From Flavobacterium ichthyis (lineage in GTDB: Bacteria; Bacteroidota; Bacteroidia; Flavobacteriales; Flavobacteriaceae), in the NCBI RefSeq assembly GCF_009915155.1, contig NZ_JAABLM010000008.1, positions 1 to 64,000 of the forward strand: a stretch of 64,000 nt of DNA, in the 5' to 3' direction. Numbering within the stretch: the stretch's first letter is position 1; each line of letters opens with the position of its first letter. Below the pieces are notes generated by a model that saw only the letters and a program-made list of their open reading frames with translations, was not told where the DNA came from and searched no databases. A program made the translations under genes and the position numbers. This document shows, one piece after another, positions 7,790 through 15,240 of this stretch.

Positions 7790-7978
7790 CTACTGGTGTT
7801 TTATAAAGTATACCACGACACAGAGGATTGCAGTTAAGAGAAAAACACTCATTAGGATGATTGCAATATTTGTGAACGAATGAGTATCAATTGTGGAAAT
7901 TCCCATAACCAAAGCCAATGCGATTCCTAAACATATCATTAATACTGCAATCTTTAAATAACTCTTTCTCTTAACCAT
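7790..7978 (-). CDS. small two-helix membrane protein, candidate immunity protein
   Basis: 62 residues. Basic start MVKRKSYLK, then helix 1 at about 9-27, a short Thr/His loop (STIDTHSF), helix 2 at about 35-58 and a KHQ end. Its ATG overlaps the stop of the upstream 378-residue gene (TAATG), so translation is coupled. It is the last gene before the two SdpC-like toxins, about 147 bp upstream of the first. No SdpI-like (six-helix, DUF1648) immunity gene is visible in the window, so this is a positional candidate for self-protection. It could equally be a secretion accessory. No family was recognised. Confidence 0.6.
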   Translation of the reverse strand: MVKRKSYLKIAVLMICLGIALALVMGISTIDTHSFTNIAIILMSVFLLTAILCVVVYFIKHQ

Positions 7979-9114
7979 TATTCATATTCATTAATACCGT
8001 ATAAAATTTCTTTCATCTTAGACCCATTCACTTCTACAGGGCGATATGCGACATTAAATTTGTTAATAGCAACATCGATGTCATTTTTTAGTTTTTGGTA
8101 TTCAATCGGAAGTTTGGATTGGCATTGCTGCTCATTCTCGTAGCTATTGAGTATAATCTTGAATTTTTCGTAAAACTTTCCGCCTTGGTCAATGAAGTTG
8201 TTGTACTGTGTAATAAACTGCATTAAGCGGTCTATCGGAAATTCTATATTGATGTACATTTTAGTCTGTTCCGAACCGGTACTTTGAGCCAACTTGTTTA
8301 GATAGTCACTCATGTTTTTTCGTACAGTTTCCCAGTCATCATTGCTACGACATTCCTCTAGGGAAACCAAATAATTGATTGGCTTGGTGTAATCTTTGAA
8401 AAGAATTTCAATATCAGCCTTTACTTTGTCGTTGCTTTTTTGTAAAAATGAAGTTTCAAAATAAATGGTGTTTAAATCACCCTGCATTCTAAGAGTAAAG
8501 TCAATGATGCATTCGATATTTTTCAGCTCCGCTTCCTTTTCCTCTTTAGTCAATCCGGATACCAACATGTTTGAAAATGTATTGACAACCGATACTAGAG
8601 TATTTGTTCCTAAAATCGATGTCAGATCAAAACCTAATTTTTTATCACGTTTGTTTTGTAGCATCTCTTTCACCTTGGTGAACTCCGGGTACTGATTTGG
8701 ATTGGCAATTTTGTTTATCTCTGAAAAGGTTCTAACAGATGCAAAATGATGATCCAAGCTCAATACTTTTTCGTAAAGAATTCTAATGATTTGTAATCCT
8801 TTTAGATAGCGAATTCGGGAAATGTCACTGGCATTATCTGTTTTAAGTTTTTGAATGCTCTCTCTCAACTTATCTTTTTCCAATATAAGCGTAAGCTTCA
8901 CATCAATTGATTGAAAACGTTCAAGAGCTTTGTTAATTTGCCTGATTTCTAATTCTTTCTTGCTAATTAACGTTTGATAATCAGTGTTGCAAGTGTGGAT
9001 TGCTGTAAACATATCCTGCATAACCTTATTAGGATCTAATTCGTCATTATCAATCCCAAAACATTGTGAATTACCAAAAAAGAGAACTGAAAAAATGATA
9101 AGGAGAGCTTTCAT
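7978..9114 (-). CDS. secreted coiled-coil protein of unknown function
   Basis: 378 residues with a signal peptide (MKALLIIFSVLFFGNSQCFG, 1-20). The rest is almost all helical and charged, with long heptad-like stretches at about 50-115 and 175-260. Cys residues are scattered (near NTC, IEC, EEC, QQC), suggesting disulfides in the periplasm. No catalytic motif was seen and I do not recognise it. It is 13 bp downstream of the 150-residue gene and coupled to the 62-residue gene, so it belongs to the Sdp-like operon. A role in toxin export, presentation or immunity is only a guess. Confidence 0.65.
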   Translation of the reverse strand: MKALLIIFSVLFFGNSQCFGIDNDELDPNKVMQDMFTAIHTCNTDYQTLISKKELEIRQINKALERFQSIDVKLTLILEKDKLRESIQKLKTDNASDISRIRYLKGLQIIRILYEKVLSLDHHFASVRTFSEINKIANPNQYPEFTKVKEMLQNKRDKKLGFDLTSILGTNTLVSVVNTFSNMLVSGLTKEEKEAELKNIECIIDFTLRMQGDLNTIYFETSFLQKSNDKVKADIEILFKDYTKPINYLVSLEECRSNDDWETVRKNMSDYLNKLAQSTGSEQTKMYINIEFPIDRLMQFITQYNNFIDQGGKFYEKFKIILNSYENEQQCQSKLPIEYQKLKNDIDVAINKFNVAYRPVEVNGSKMKEILYGINEYE

Positions 9115-9127
9115 AATAGTCTTTTTT

Positions 9128-9580
9128 TTATTTACTGGTAAGAGAAAATAAAATCTCTAAATGTGTATTACCTTTGATTGTGATGAGGTATTTGCCCTTT
9201 GCAATGCAATTGGAATTCTGGTCAAGGTATAATCCTGATATAATCTCTTCGTGTAATTCAAAGTTAAAGTCCTGGGTAAAGTAAATTTCTTCACCTGAGT
9301 TTACTTCACTTAAAGATTTCCCGAGCCAATTCACCTCTTCTTTATCCCCCAAACCGGTCAGATCTACCCGCATTAACAATGTTGTATTGGATTGTTTTTC
9401 AAGGGTGATTGATTGTGAAGGATCGTCAATTTTTTCAAATTCACAGATATTTCCCTTGTTCCCAGTACAATTTCCCATTTTCTCACCTCGTCTAGCTACA
9501 AAGTTGTCTAAAGACGTTGTCTGTTGCGCGGCCAAAAAACTTGGCAATAAAACGGATGCCAATAAGAATTTTCGTTTCAT
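9128..9580 (-). CDS. small secreted beta-rich protein of unknown function
   Basis: 150 residues with a signal peptide (cleavage near LAAQ, about residue 19). The mature part has Cys in GNCTGNKGNICEF (two Cys nine residues apart) and NCIAKGKYLI, and a beta-strand-like pattern throughout. It ends LEILFSLTSK. No known domain was recognised. It sits between the lipoprotein gene (28 bp upstream) and the 378-residue coiled-coil gene (13 bp downstream), so it is probably cotranscribed and exported with them. Confidence 0.6.
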   Translation of the reverse strand: MKRKFLLASVLLPSFLAAQQTTSLDNFVARRGEKMGNCTGNKGNICEFEKIDDPSQSITLEKQSNTTLLMRVDLTGLGDKEEVNWLGKSLSEVNSGEEIYFTQDFNFELHEEIISGLYLDQNSNCIAKGKYLITIKGNTHLEILFSLTSK

Positions 9581-9608
9581 AATATTTTTTGTTGAGTTTG
9601 TAAAAGAT

Positions 9609-10187
9609 TTATTGCAACAATCCTGCGAGGGTGGCCATTATAATTGCATTTGCTTCACTGTATTCGTAGCCCATGGCAAATGATAATGTGCGTTTATCTC
9701 GACGATCATCATCGCCAGTGTCATATATTTGAGTGCATTGGTTCAATATTTGCTTTTCTTCTTCATCGATTGGCGGCAAAGAAGTGTACTGGTTTGAAAT
9801 ATCGTAACCCAAAAGTTCGGCTAGACCAACTTTGAAGGTACTAGAGCGTTGCAAATTGTTTATGTTACTAACAGGATTGTTCTGAAGTGAATTAGCCCAA
9901 GCTGTGCCAACAGAGTCGTTATATCCGTTTGCTGCAATGTTGATAAATCCTTCATGTGAAAACGCTACTGATTTTACCGCGTTATGCAAATTTTGCAAAT
10001 CGGTAGCGGGCTGGTTTGTTAACGTAGATTCAAGGTCGAACACAATAGTTGGCGCGTCATAGTATTTAATGCTATATGATGCATATTGATAATCGAGGGA
10101 ATTAGCGTTTTCAATTTCCATTTGGTCGACCGAACAGCTTACGAACGTCATTAATAGTGGGGCGGCAAACAATAAAATTTTTTTCAT
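9609..10187 (-). CDS. lipoprotein of unknown function, first gene of the Sdp-like cluster
   Basis: 192 residues. A lipoprotein signal with lipobox TFVSC places the acylated Cys at residue 19. The mature part has a mid-region VAFSHEGFINIAANGYND, an acidic stretch (PPIDEEEKQI, YDTGDDDRRDK) and a hydrophobic end (AIIMATLAGLLQ). No family was recognised. It is the first gene of the minus-strand cluster and faces the divergent regulator across a 296-bp gap, so it is likely the first gene transcribed from the regulated promoter. Confidence 0.6.
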   Translation of the reverse strand: MKKILLFAAPLLMTFVSCSVDQMEIENANSLDYQYASYSIKYYDAPTIVFDLESTLTNQPATDLQNLHNAVKSVAFSHEGFINIAANGYNDSVGTAWANSLQNNPVSNINNLQRSSTFKVGLAELLGYDISNQYTSLPPIDEEEKQILNQCTQIYDTGDDDRRDKRTLSFAMGYEYSEANAIIMATLAGLLQ

Positions 10188-10443
10188 AATAAGTTTGTGA
10201 TTAAATTAGGTTAATACTGTAATGAAACATTAAGCATGAGCTTTTTGATAGGACAAACTTATAGAGTGAAAGGTGGAAGAGGAAGGAAATTTAAATATGT
10301 ATCAGTAAAAAGATAATATTGTGCGGCATAATTGTTATAGAAATGTGAAAATTATTAATTGAGTGTTCGGTAAAAATGTCAAAAAAATAGAAATATTGTT
10401 AATGTGTTTCTGATAATCAGTTTGTTAGGTTTGTTAAAAAAAT

Positions 10444-10484
10444 TGTAATTTGCAACTATGAATGTCCCAAAATGTAATTTGCAA
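10444..10484. promoter_or_regulatory. 12-bp direct repeat at the regulator start
   Basis: TGTAATTTGCAA occurs at 10444-10455 and again at 10473-10484, perfect copies 29 bp apart. The second copy runs into the ATG (10484) of the TPR/AraC regulator. Spacing close to three helical turns and the overlap with the start codon suggest an operator for autoregulation, possibly also acting on the divergent cluster. The rest of the 10,188-10,483 gap is AT-rich without other clear structure. Confidence 0.45.
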
Positions 10485-12199
10485 TGTGTAGAATATTTTC
10501 CCTCTTTACCGTATTCCTCCTAACAATTATTGTTGACCAGCCGGTTAGAGGACAAGCGATGCCTAAAAAATCGAGTGATTATAAAAGTTGGTCATTAGAA
10601 CAATTACTTTTTACAATAGATTCGGGTTTGTTAGACGATGTGCAGAGAACAGATTACATTGAACATTACCTGCAAAAGGCAAAACGTAGCGCCTCCCACA
10701 AAGATATCGTTGAGGGATACAAAAAGAAAATTGCCAATTTGGAGGATTATAGCCTAAAAGAGAGATACGCAGATAGTTTGCTTATTTATGCAATTAAGTC
10801 AAACGATAACAAAGTTATTGCAATGGGTTATGACTACAAAGGTTATGTGGCATTTACAAATAAAAAATATGAATTGGCTTTAAAGCATAGTATGAAAGCA
10901 GAGGAATTTGCTGAAAAAGTAAACGATCAAAATACATTGCACGATATTTATGCAACTATCGGTAATTCCTACTATCATCTTGAAAATTACGAGCAAGCAT
11001 ATTTTTATTTTAGAAAGAATACCTTTTACCACCGTTCAAAGTCAAAAGACGATTACAATAACAAGTTAAGTTATATTGTCAATCTGTATAGTCTTAGTAA
11101 AACGGCATTTCGACTCAAAAAATTTGATACGCTAGAGGTCTTATTGAAAGATGCGAAATTGGATGTTTACAAACTAAAAGAACATCACCAGCCTTTGGAA
11201 TTTGCCTACGTTAAACTTGTGGAGGGAATGTATCAATCACAAAAAGGCAATAGAAAATTGTCAGACTCCTTGTTAAGCGATGCGTTGCCGACAATTAAAG
11301 AAAATCATGATTTCGCTAACGAACATTTGGCTTACCTACATTTAGGAATAAACAAGTGGTTAGATGGTGATAAAACACATTCTCTAAATTATTTCCTGAA
11401 AATAGATTCTTTATATCAATCTAAACAATTTATTAATAACGAACTTTCTGAAGCCTACACTTACATCATCAAATTCTACAGTGAGAAGAAAGATCCAGAA
11501 AAACAGCTGTACTACACTAACACTTTACTCTCAATTTCCCACGATTTACAAAAATCTAATAGCCATCTTAGCAAATATATGTACGCCAATCTGGATACTA
11601 AAAATTTAAAAGATTCAAAACAAAAACTAGAGCAGCAATTGCGAAACAATCAATATTGGATGTATTTAGGCGGCACACTACTTGTTGTTTTAGTTTTTGG
11701 GTTTCTGTGTTATTACTTATGGAATAATAAATCTCAACGAAAACTTCGCCTCCAAGTAAATAGCCATAATACAACCAAGGTAAATGATTTAAATAGCGAT
11801 AATTTACAATATGCAAAGCCGATAGCAATAGAAAATGCCAAGAATTTTGACCGCACAACCCACATACTCAATAAATTAAAAACTTTTGAAGATAAGAAAG
11901 AATTTCTGAACAAAATTACACTAGATGAATTAGCCGACCAATTTGGTACTAATAGAACAACACTTTCAAAAATTATAAATGAAAACAAAGGAAGTTTTGC
12001 ATCTTATCTAAACAATCTTCGTATTTCGCATGCAATCGAGGTATTATCAGATGAACAAAGTACCCACCATTTGCTTACAGTTGAAGCATTAGCTGAGGAG
12101 TTCGGTTTTGGAAACCCTAAAAGTTTTTCTGTAGCTTTCAAAGAAATTGCAGGTGTTTCCGTTTCCGATTTTATAAAATTTAGAAGATACACAGAATAA
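10484..12199 (+). CDS. TPR-repeat membrane regulator with AraC-type DNA-binding domain
   Basis: 571 residues. Signal or anchor at 1-24 (FTVFLLTIIVDQPVRGQA). Helical TPR-type repeats span about 60-370 (for example YDYKGYVAFTNKKYELALKH, then YATIGNSYYHLENYEQAYFY). A single membrane helix lies at about 390-412. The cytoplasmic C terminus, about 470-571, has two helix-turn-helix units of AraC type (LDELADQFGTNRTTLSKIIN and VEALAEEFGFGNPKSFSVAF). Such proteins pass an envelope signal directly to DNA in Bacteroidota. It is divergent from the Sdp-like cluster and is the natural candidate for its regulator. The direct repeat at its start suggests autoregulation. Confidence 0.85.
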   Translation: MCRIFSLFTVFLLTIIVDQPVRGQAMPKKSSDYKSWSLEQLLFTIDSGLLDDVQRTDYIEHYLQKAKRSASHKDIVEGYKKKIANLEDYSLKERYADSLLIYAIKSNDNKVIAMGYDYKGYVAFTNKKYELALKHSMKAEEFAEKVNDQNTLHDIYATIGNSYYHLENYEQAYFYFRKNTFYHRSKSKDDYNNKLSYIVNLYSLSKTAFRLKKFDTLEVLLKDAKLDVYKLKEHHQPLEFAYVKLVEGMYQSQKGNRKLSDSLLSDALPTIKENHDFANEHLAYLHLGINKWLDGDKTHSLNYFLKIDSLYQSKQFINNELSEAYTYIIKFYSEKKDPEKQLYYTNTLLSISHDLQKSNSHLSKYMYANLDTKNLKDSKQKLEQQLRNNQYWMYLGGTLLVVLVFGFLCYYLWNNKSQRKLRLQVNSHNTTKVNDLNSDNLQYAKPIAIENAKNFDRTTHILNKLKTFEDKKEFLNKITLDELADQFGTNRTTLSKIINENKGSFASYLNNLRISHAIEVLSDEQSTHHLLTVEALAEEFGFGNPKSFSVAFKEIAGVSVSDFIKFRRYTE

Positions 12200-12968
12200 T
12201 GAAATGTGATTATTAAAAACTTTGTGAATACAACTTCTATAAAAAAGTTAATATTTATACCTGTGAGAATGGACAAATTTCTTACTGTAACAATGTTACT
12301 TCTCAACACTAAAGCAACTTATCACTTATTAATTGTAATAATTTCAATACTCTGACTATAAGGCAAATAAGAAATACTCGCTTAGTATTTTCCTATGCTC
12401 CTAAATTTTTAACTTCCTTGCATTTTTCTCAGATTCTAAAAGGTCAAAGAAGAGGAGGCAGTCTCTTTTCTCGAATATGCCATAAAGCTATTTTTAAGCA
12501 AAATCTGATCTCGCTCTTATTCACTTAGATTATATTATACAAACATAGGAGAAGCAAAAGAAGGTTGATTGTTTCTGAATTATTTTAAAATTTATAATTA
12601 CATACAATTAAGTACTACACGAAATTTTTGAGGTTATTTAAATTATTTCTATTAGTCCGATTTATATTCCGACAACTTTAATTTAATTTACAATTGTTGC
12701 TCCTATTTCGAAGTTTCATTCTTATTTTCAATCAGAAGTGATAGTGTCATAAAAAAATATCGACATTTCAATCTCAAGTGTAAGCTTATTATTTTTAACT
12801 ATCAATGAATACTTTAAATTGACACTTATATAAATATGATTATGAAGTAGTCAATAAAAAGAAAATTCTAAATTTAATTAAATAGAAGAAATGTTTGGAC
12901 ATCTAATACCATTTCCTACCATTTTATTTATAATTATAAATTAATACTTTAATTTAAAGCATTTAATT
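12200..12968. other. 769-bp AT-rich gap without a supported gene
   Basis: Between the regulator and the excisionase-like gene. No ORF of credible coding character was seen. The only small frame with a purine-rich leader is 12269-12355 (+), a 28-residue hydrophobic peptide. A perfect 16-bp palindrome, ATTTATAATTATAAAT, lies at 12926-12941, 27 bp before the next ATG, and may be a binding site. The rest looks like decayed or regulatory DNA of the integrated element. Confidence 0.5.
12926..12941. promoter_or_regulatory. 16-bp AT palindrome upstream of the excisionase-like gene
   Basis: ATTTATAATTATAAAT is perfectly self-complementary and lies just upstream of the HTH gene at 12969. In such AT-rich DNA a chance palindrome is possible, but the position fits an autorepressor site for a small HTH protein. 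Confidence 0.3.
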
Positions 12969-13295
12969 ATGAAGTCATTTTCAAAAAAGCAAATTTCTAA
13001 TAAATTAGACGAAATTTTAAATAAGATCGAGTCTATTGAAGAGAGGATACAAAATCAAAAAAGTACAACAATTGCTGAAGAACCCATTAATGTTCTAGAG
13101 GTTTCAAAGCTCGTTAACCTCTCTGTTTCTACGATCTATTCAAAAGTCAGCAGGAATGAGATACCGGTCAACAAGGTAGGTAAAAAGCTATACTTTTTCC
13201 GTTCCGAACTCGAACAATGGATCAGATCAGGGAGAATAAAGACCACCCTAGAGATCCGCCGCGAAATCGAAATACAATTTAAGTCAAAACGGTAA
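12969..13295 (+). CDS. excisionase-like helix-turn-helix protein
   Basis: 108 residues. An N-terminal coiled coil (about 5-33, NKLDEILNKIESIEERIQNQ) is followed by an excisionase-type winged HTH: INVLEVSKLVNLSVSTIYSK at about 40-59, then VGKKLYFFRSELEQWI. This is the standard small HTH protein of Bacteroidota integrative elements, either a DNA-bending excision factor or a regulator. It converges on the integrase, ending 4 bp from the integrase's original stop. Unlike its neighbours it is intact. Confidence 0.75.
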   Translation: MKSFSKKQISNKLDEILNKIESIEERIQNQKSTTIAEEPINVLEVSKLVNLSVSTIYSKVSRNEIPVNKVGKKLYFFRSELEQWIRSGRIKTTLEIRREIEIQFKSKR

Positions 13296-13299
13296 TAAG

Positions 13300-14439
13300 T
13301 TAATCCAATGAAATCCTTTTGGCTGCCTCCTTTTTCTTCTCATCTACAATTTTTGTATAAACCTGTGTAGTCTTTATATTCTTATGTCCTAGCATCTTTG
13401 AAATCGTAAATACATCGGTTCCAAGCGAAAGCTGCAGTGTAGCGTAAGTGTGCCTGAAGCAATGGAATGTGATGTGCTTGGTGATGCCCGCCTAGGCAAT
13501 CCAAAGAGGCAGGTGGCGGTACACATCCCATTTGTGTAGGCCGTCGAAGACAGGCTGGTTCTTTAGGCCAGTTTCACCTAAGAGCACGTAGGCCTGAAGT
13601 GATATGGGCATAGTTTGCGGCTGCTCGGTCTTTTCCTGACGGAACCTTATTTGACAGTCTTCACCTTAACCCATAACATCGCCCCATTTCAGGTTCTCGA
13701 TATCGGAATATCGAAGACCGGTAAGTATGGAAAAAAGACTTATTCTTTTGATGATTTCCTTTTCACAAGGAGTCCTAAAAAGAATTTGGGCTTCTTCAAG
13801 GGTAAGGTAGTTACGCATCGACTCCTGCTCGGATATGCCGTTCACGGCAGCATTCACGTCGCTTTCAAGTATCCGCTCCTTATAGGCTTTGCGTAGCGTT
13901 GCTTTGAATTTGCTGAAATAGGAGAGGGCAGTGTTCTTTAAGAGTTTCTTTCCTGTGTGTCTGAGGCTCTTTACCTTTAGTAGATATTCTCTGAAATCTT
14001 CTGCAAGGTCTGTGGTGATGTTCCTAAATTTGAAATCTCGACGCTCTGCAAACATTTCAAAATGTTGAATGCTACTGTCCCATATCTGCTTATTTGGACC
14101 TTCTTTATTATCTGACTGCTTCTTAAAATATTTGACAAATGAGCCCTCAAGTACTTTGTCCTTCCTGATTTGCTCAATCTCGAAAGGCGTATAAATAAAT
14201 TCCTTGTTGACCTCGTTCTGTCTCTTTGTGCAAATCAACTCTGCAGTGTGCAGGTTCTCCATGTTGGCTATCTTATCTATCTGGTTTTTTGGCTTGGCAA
14301 TGAGGTGTATCCTAAGGAACTCTCTTCGTGAATATGCGCCGATGTGTGCATTTAAGTACGGCGGGTAGAAATCCAAATAGAGTGAAAGTTTACCGTTTGA
14401 CAAGGCTTTCTTCCGTAAAGTAACTTTTATCCTTTTCAT
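13300..14439 (-). pseudogene. tyrosine recombinase (integrase) with two in-frame stops
   Basis: The frame runs 380 codons from the ATG at 14439 to TAA at 13300-13302, but has TAA at 13666-13668 and TAG at 13492-13494. No frameshift occurs. An arm-binding N-terminal region is followed by a SAM-like core-binding domain (about 100-205), then the catalytic box I Arg in TGLRYSDIENLKW. Past the stops come HCFRHTYATLQL (box II His-x-x-Arg) and LGHKNIKTTQVYTKI with the nucleophile Tyr. The first stop cuts the protein before box II, so the 257-residue product cannot recombine DNA. Typical length is about 400. Family memory suggests WIAKAG where WIA-stop-AG now stands. Confidence 0.88.
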
Positions 14440-14441
14440 AA

Positions 14442-14999
14442 TCAGTCTGCATTAAAGATTAAATGAATATCTTCCTTTGAAACATATGTAAATTTCCCAA
14501 CAACATACTTTGCAATTCCGTAGCGTTGTAAGACGTTATTTAAAGTAACTTGCGATACGTTGTGACGTTGTTATATTTCGGAGATTGTGTAGCAATTTTT
14601 TACCCCCGGGAATTCTTTTACAGCTGGGGCTATAACTTGGACCTTGGGTAGCTCAAACAAACTTTCAAGATCACTTTTTTTCAATACTGTTCGGGTGCCG
14701 AATTTCGCAAAATTTAGACATCGTTGGTGAATTAACCGGTAAATTGTCCTTTTGCTGATTCCCAGTAATACCGAGGCTTGGCTGATGGTTAGGAACTCCA
14801 TTGCCTTGATTTTTGTCAAATGACCAGTTAGACTAGAATTTGTTACTTGTTCGACTTTTACTATTTTTTCCTGACGCTTTTTCGCCTTGTATTCCTTACG
14901 GTTACAGGGGAGAGAGCAGAAGCGGGTTCGAAAAGTTTTGGCGATAAACTGCTTTTTGCAAAATTCGCAAATTTTTGGAATGCTTAAGTTTGAACTCAT
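14442..14999 (-). pseudogene. HTH protein of the integrated element, one in-frame stop
   Basis: From the ATG at 14999 the frame reads 142 residues to TAA at 14571-14573, then stays open for about 42 more codons (QRHNVSQVTLNNVLQRYGIA and on) to TGA at 14442-14444, just before the integrase ATG. The N terminus has a small CxxC...C/C zinc-ribbon-like region (CEFCKKQF, RFCSLPCN). A first HTH of excisionase type follows (FLTISQASVLLGISKRTIYR), and the part after the stop encodes a second, similar HTH ending FTYVSKEDIHLIF. It probably forms an operon with the integrase. The premature stop removes the second HTH. Confidence 0.75.
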
Positions 15000-15074
15000 T
15001 TTGTGACTGTTTATGTCCCTCGGTGTCTACATGTGCCTCTGTGTGCCTCCGTGTGCCAAAATTTCCCTCCGGAT

Positions 15075-15120
15075 TTGTACCTCGAAAAAATTTTGATTTT
15101 GAGGTACAACTGGGGTACAA
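15075..15120. promoter_or_regulatory. GGTACAA inverted and direct repeats upstream of the HTH gene
   Basis: TTGTACCTC (15075-15083) and GAGGTACAA (15101-15109) are perfect inverted copies. A third GGTACAA follows at 15114-15120 in the same direction as the second. They lie upstream of the HTH/integrase operon and beside the mnmE end, and could be an operator or integrase arm-type sites. Confidence 0.45.
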
Positions 15121-15124
15121 ATCT

Positions 15125-15141
15125 GATACAAAAAACGCAAA
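15125..15141. repeat. partial duplicate of the mnmE 3' end (possible att remnant)
   Basis: GATACAAAAAACGCAAA here resembles GATACAAAAATTCGCAAA at 15250-15267, which encodes the FANFCI residues of MnmE (minus strand). The exact 10-mer GATACAAAAA is shared, as is a nearby TCGCAAAAAT (15155-15164 and 15261-15270). The copies are 125 bp apart, next to an integrase operon. They may be a duplicated or shifted attachment site. A chance match of AT-rich sequence is not excluded. Confidence 0.4.
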
Positions 15142-15166
15142 CCATCGCAAAATATCGCAAAAATGA

Positions 15167-15214
15167 AAAACCAGCTAAAGTGCTTTTTTATAAGCAATTG
15201 AGCTGGTTTTGTTT
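15167..15214. terminator. hairpin between the integrated element and mnmE
   Basis: AAAACCAGCT (15167-15176) and AGCTGGTTTT (15201-15210) form a perfect 10-bp stem, with a nested GTGCTT/AAGCA pairing inside the loop and T-rich sequence on the right (GTTTG). On the minus strand it follows mnmE, whose stop is at 15241, so it can end mnmE transcription before the element. Confidence 0.6.
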
Positions 15215-15240
15215 GTGGTATTATGTTTTTTTATACCTTT

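Noticed and set aside
13615..13896. 93-codon plus-strand frame inside the integrase
   Set aside because: Antisense shadow of the integrase, whose minus-strand frame shows conserved motifs.
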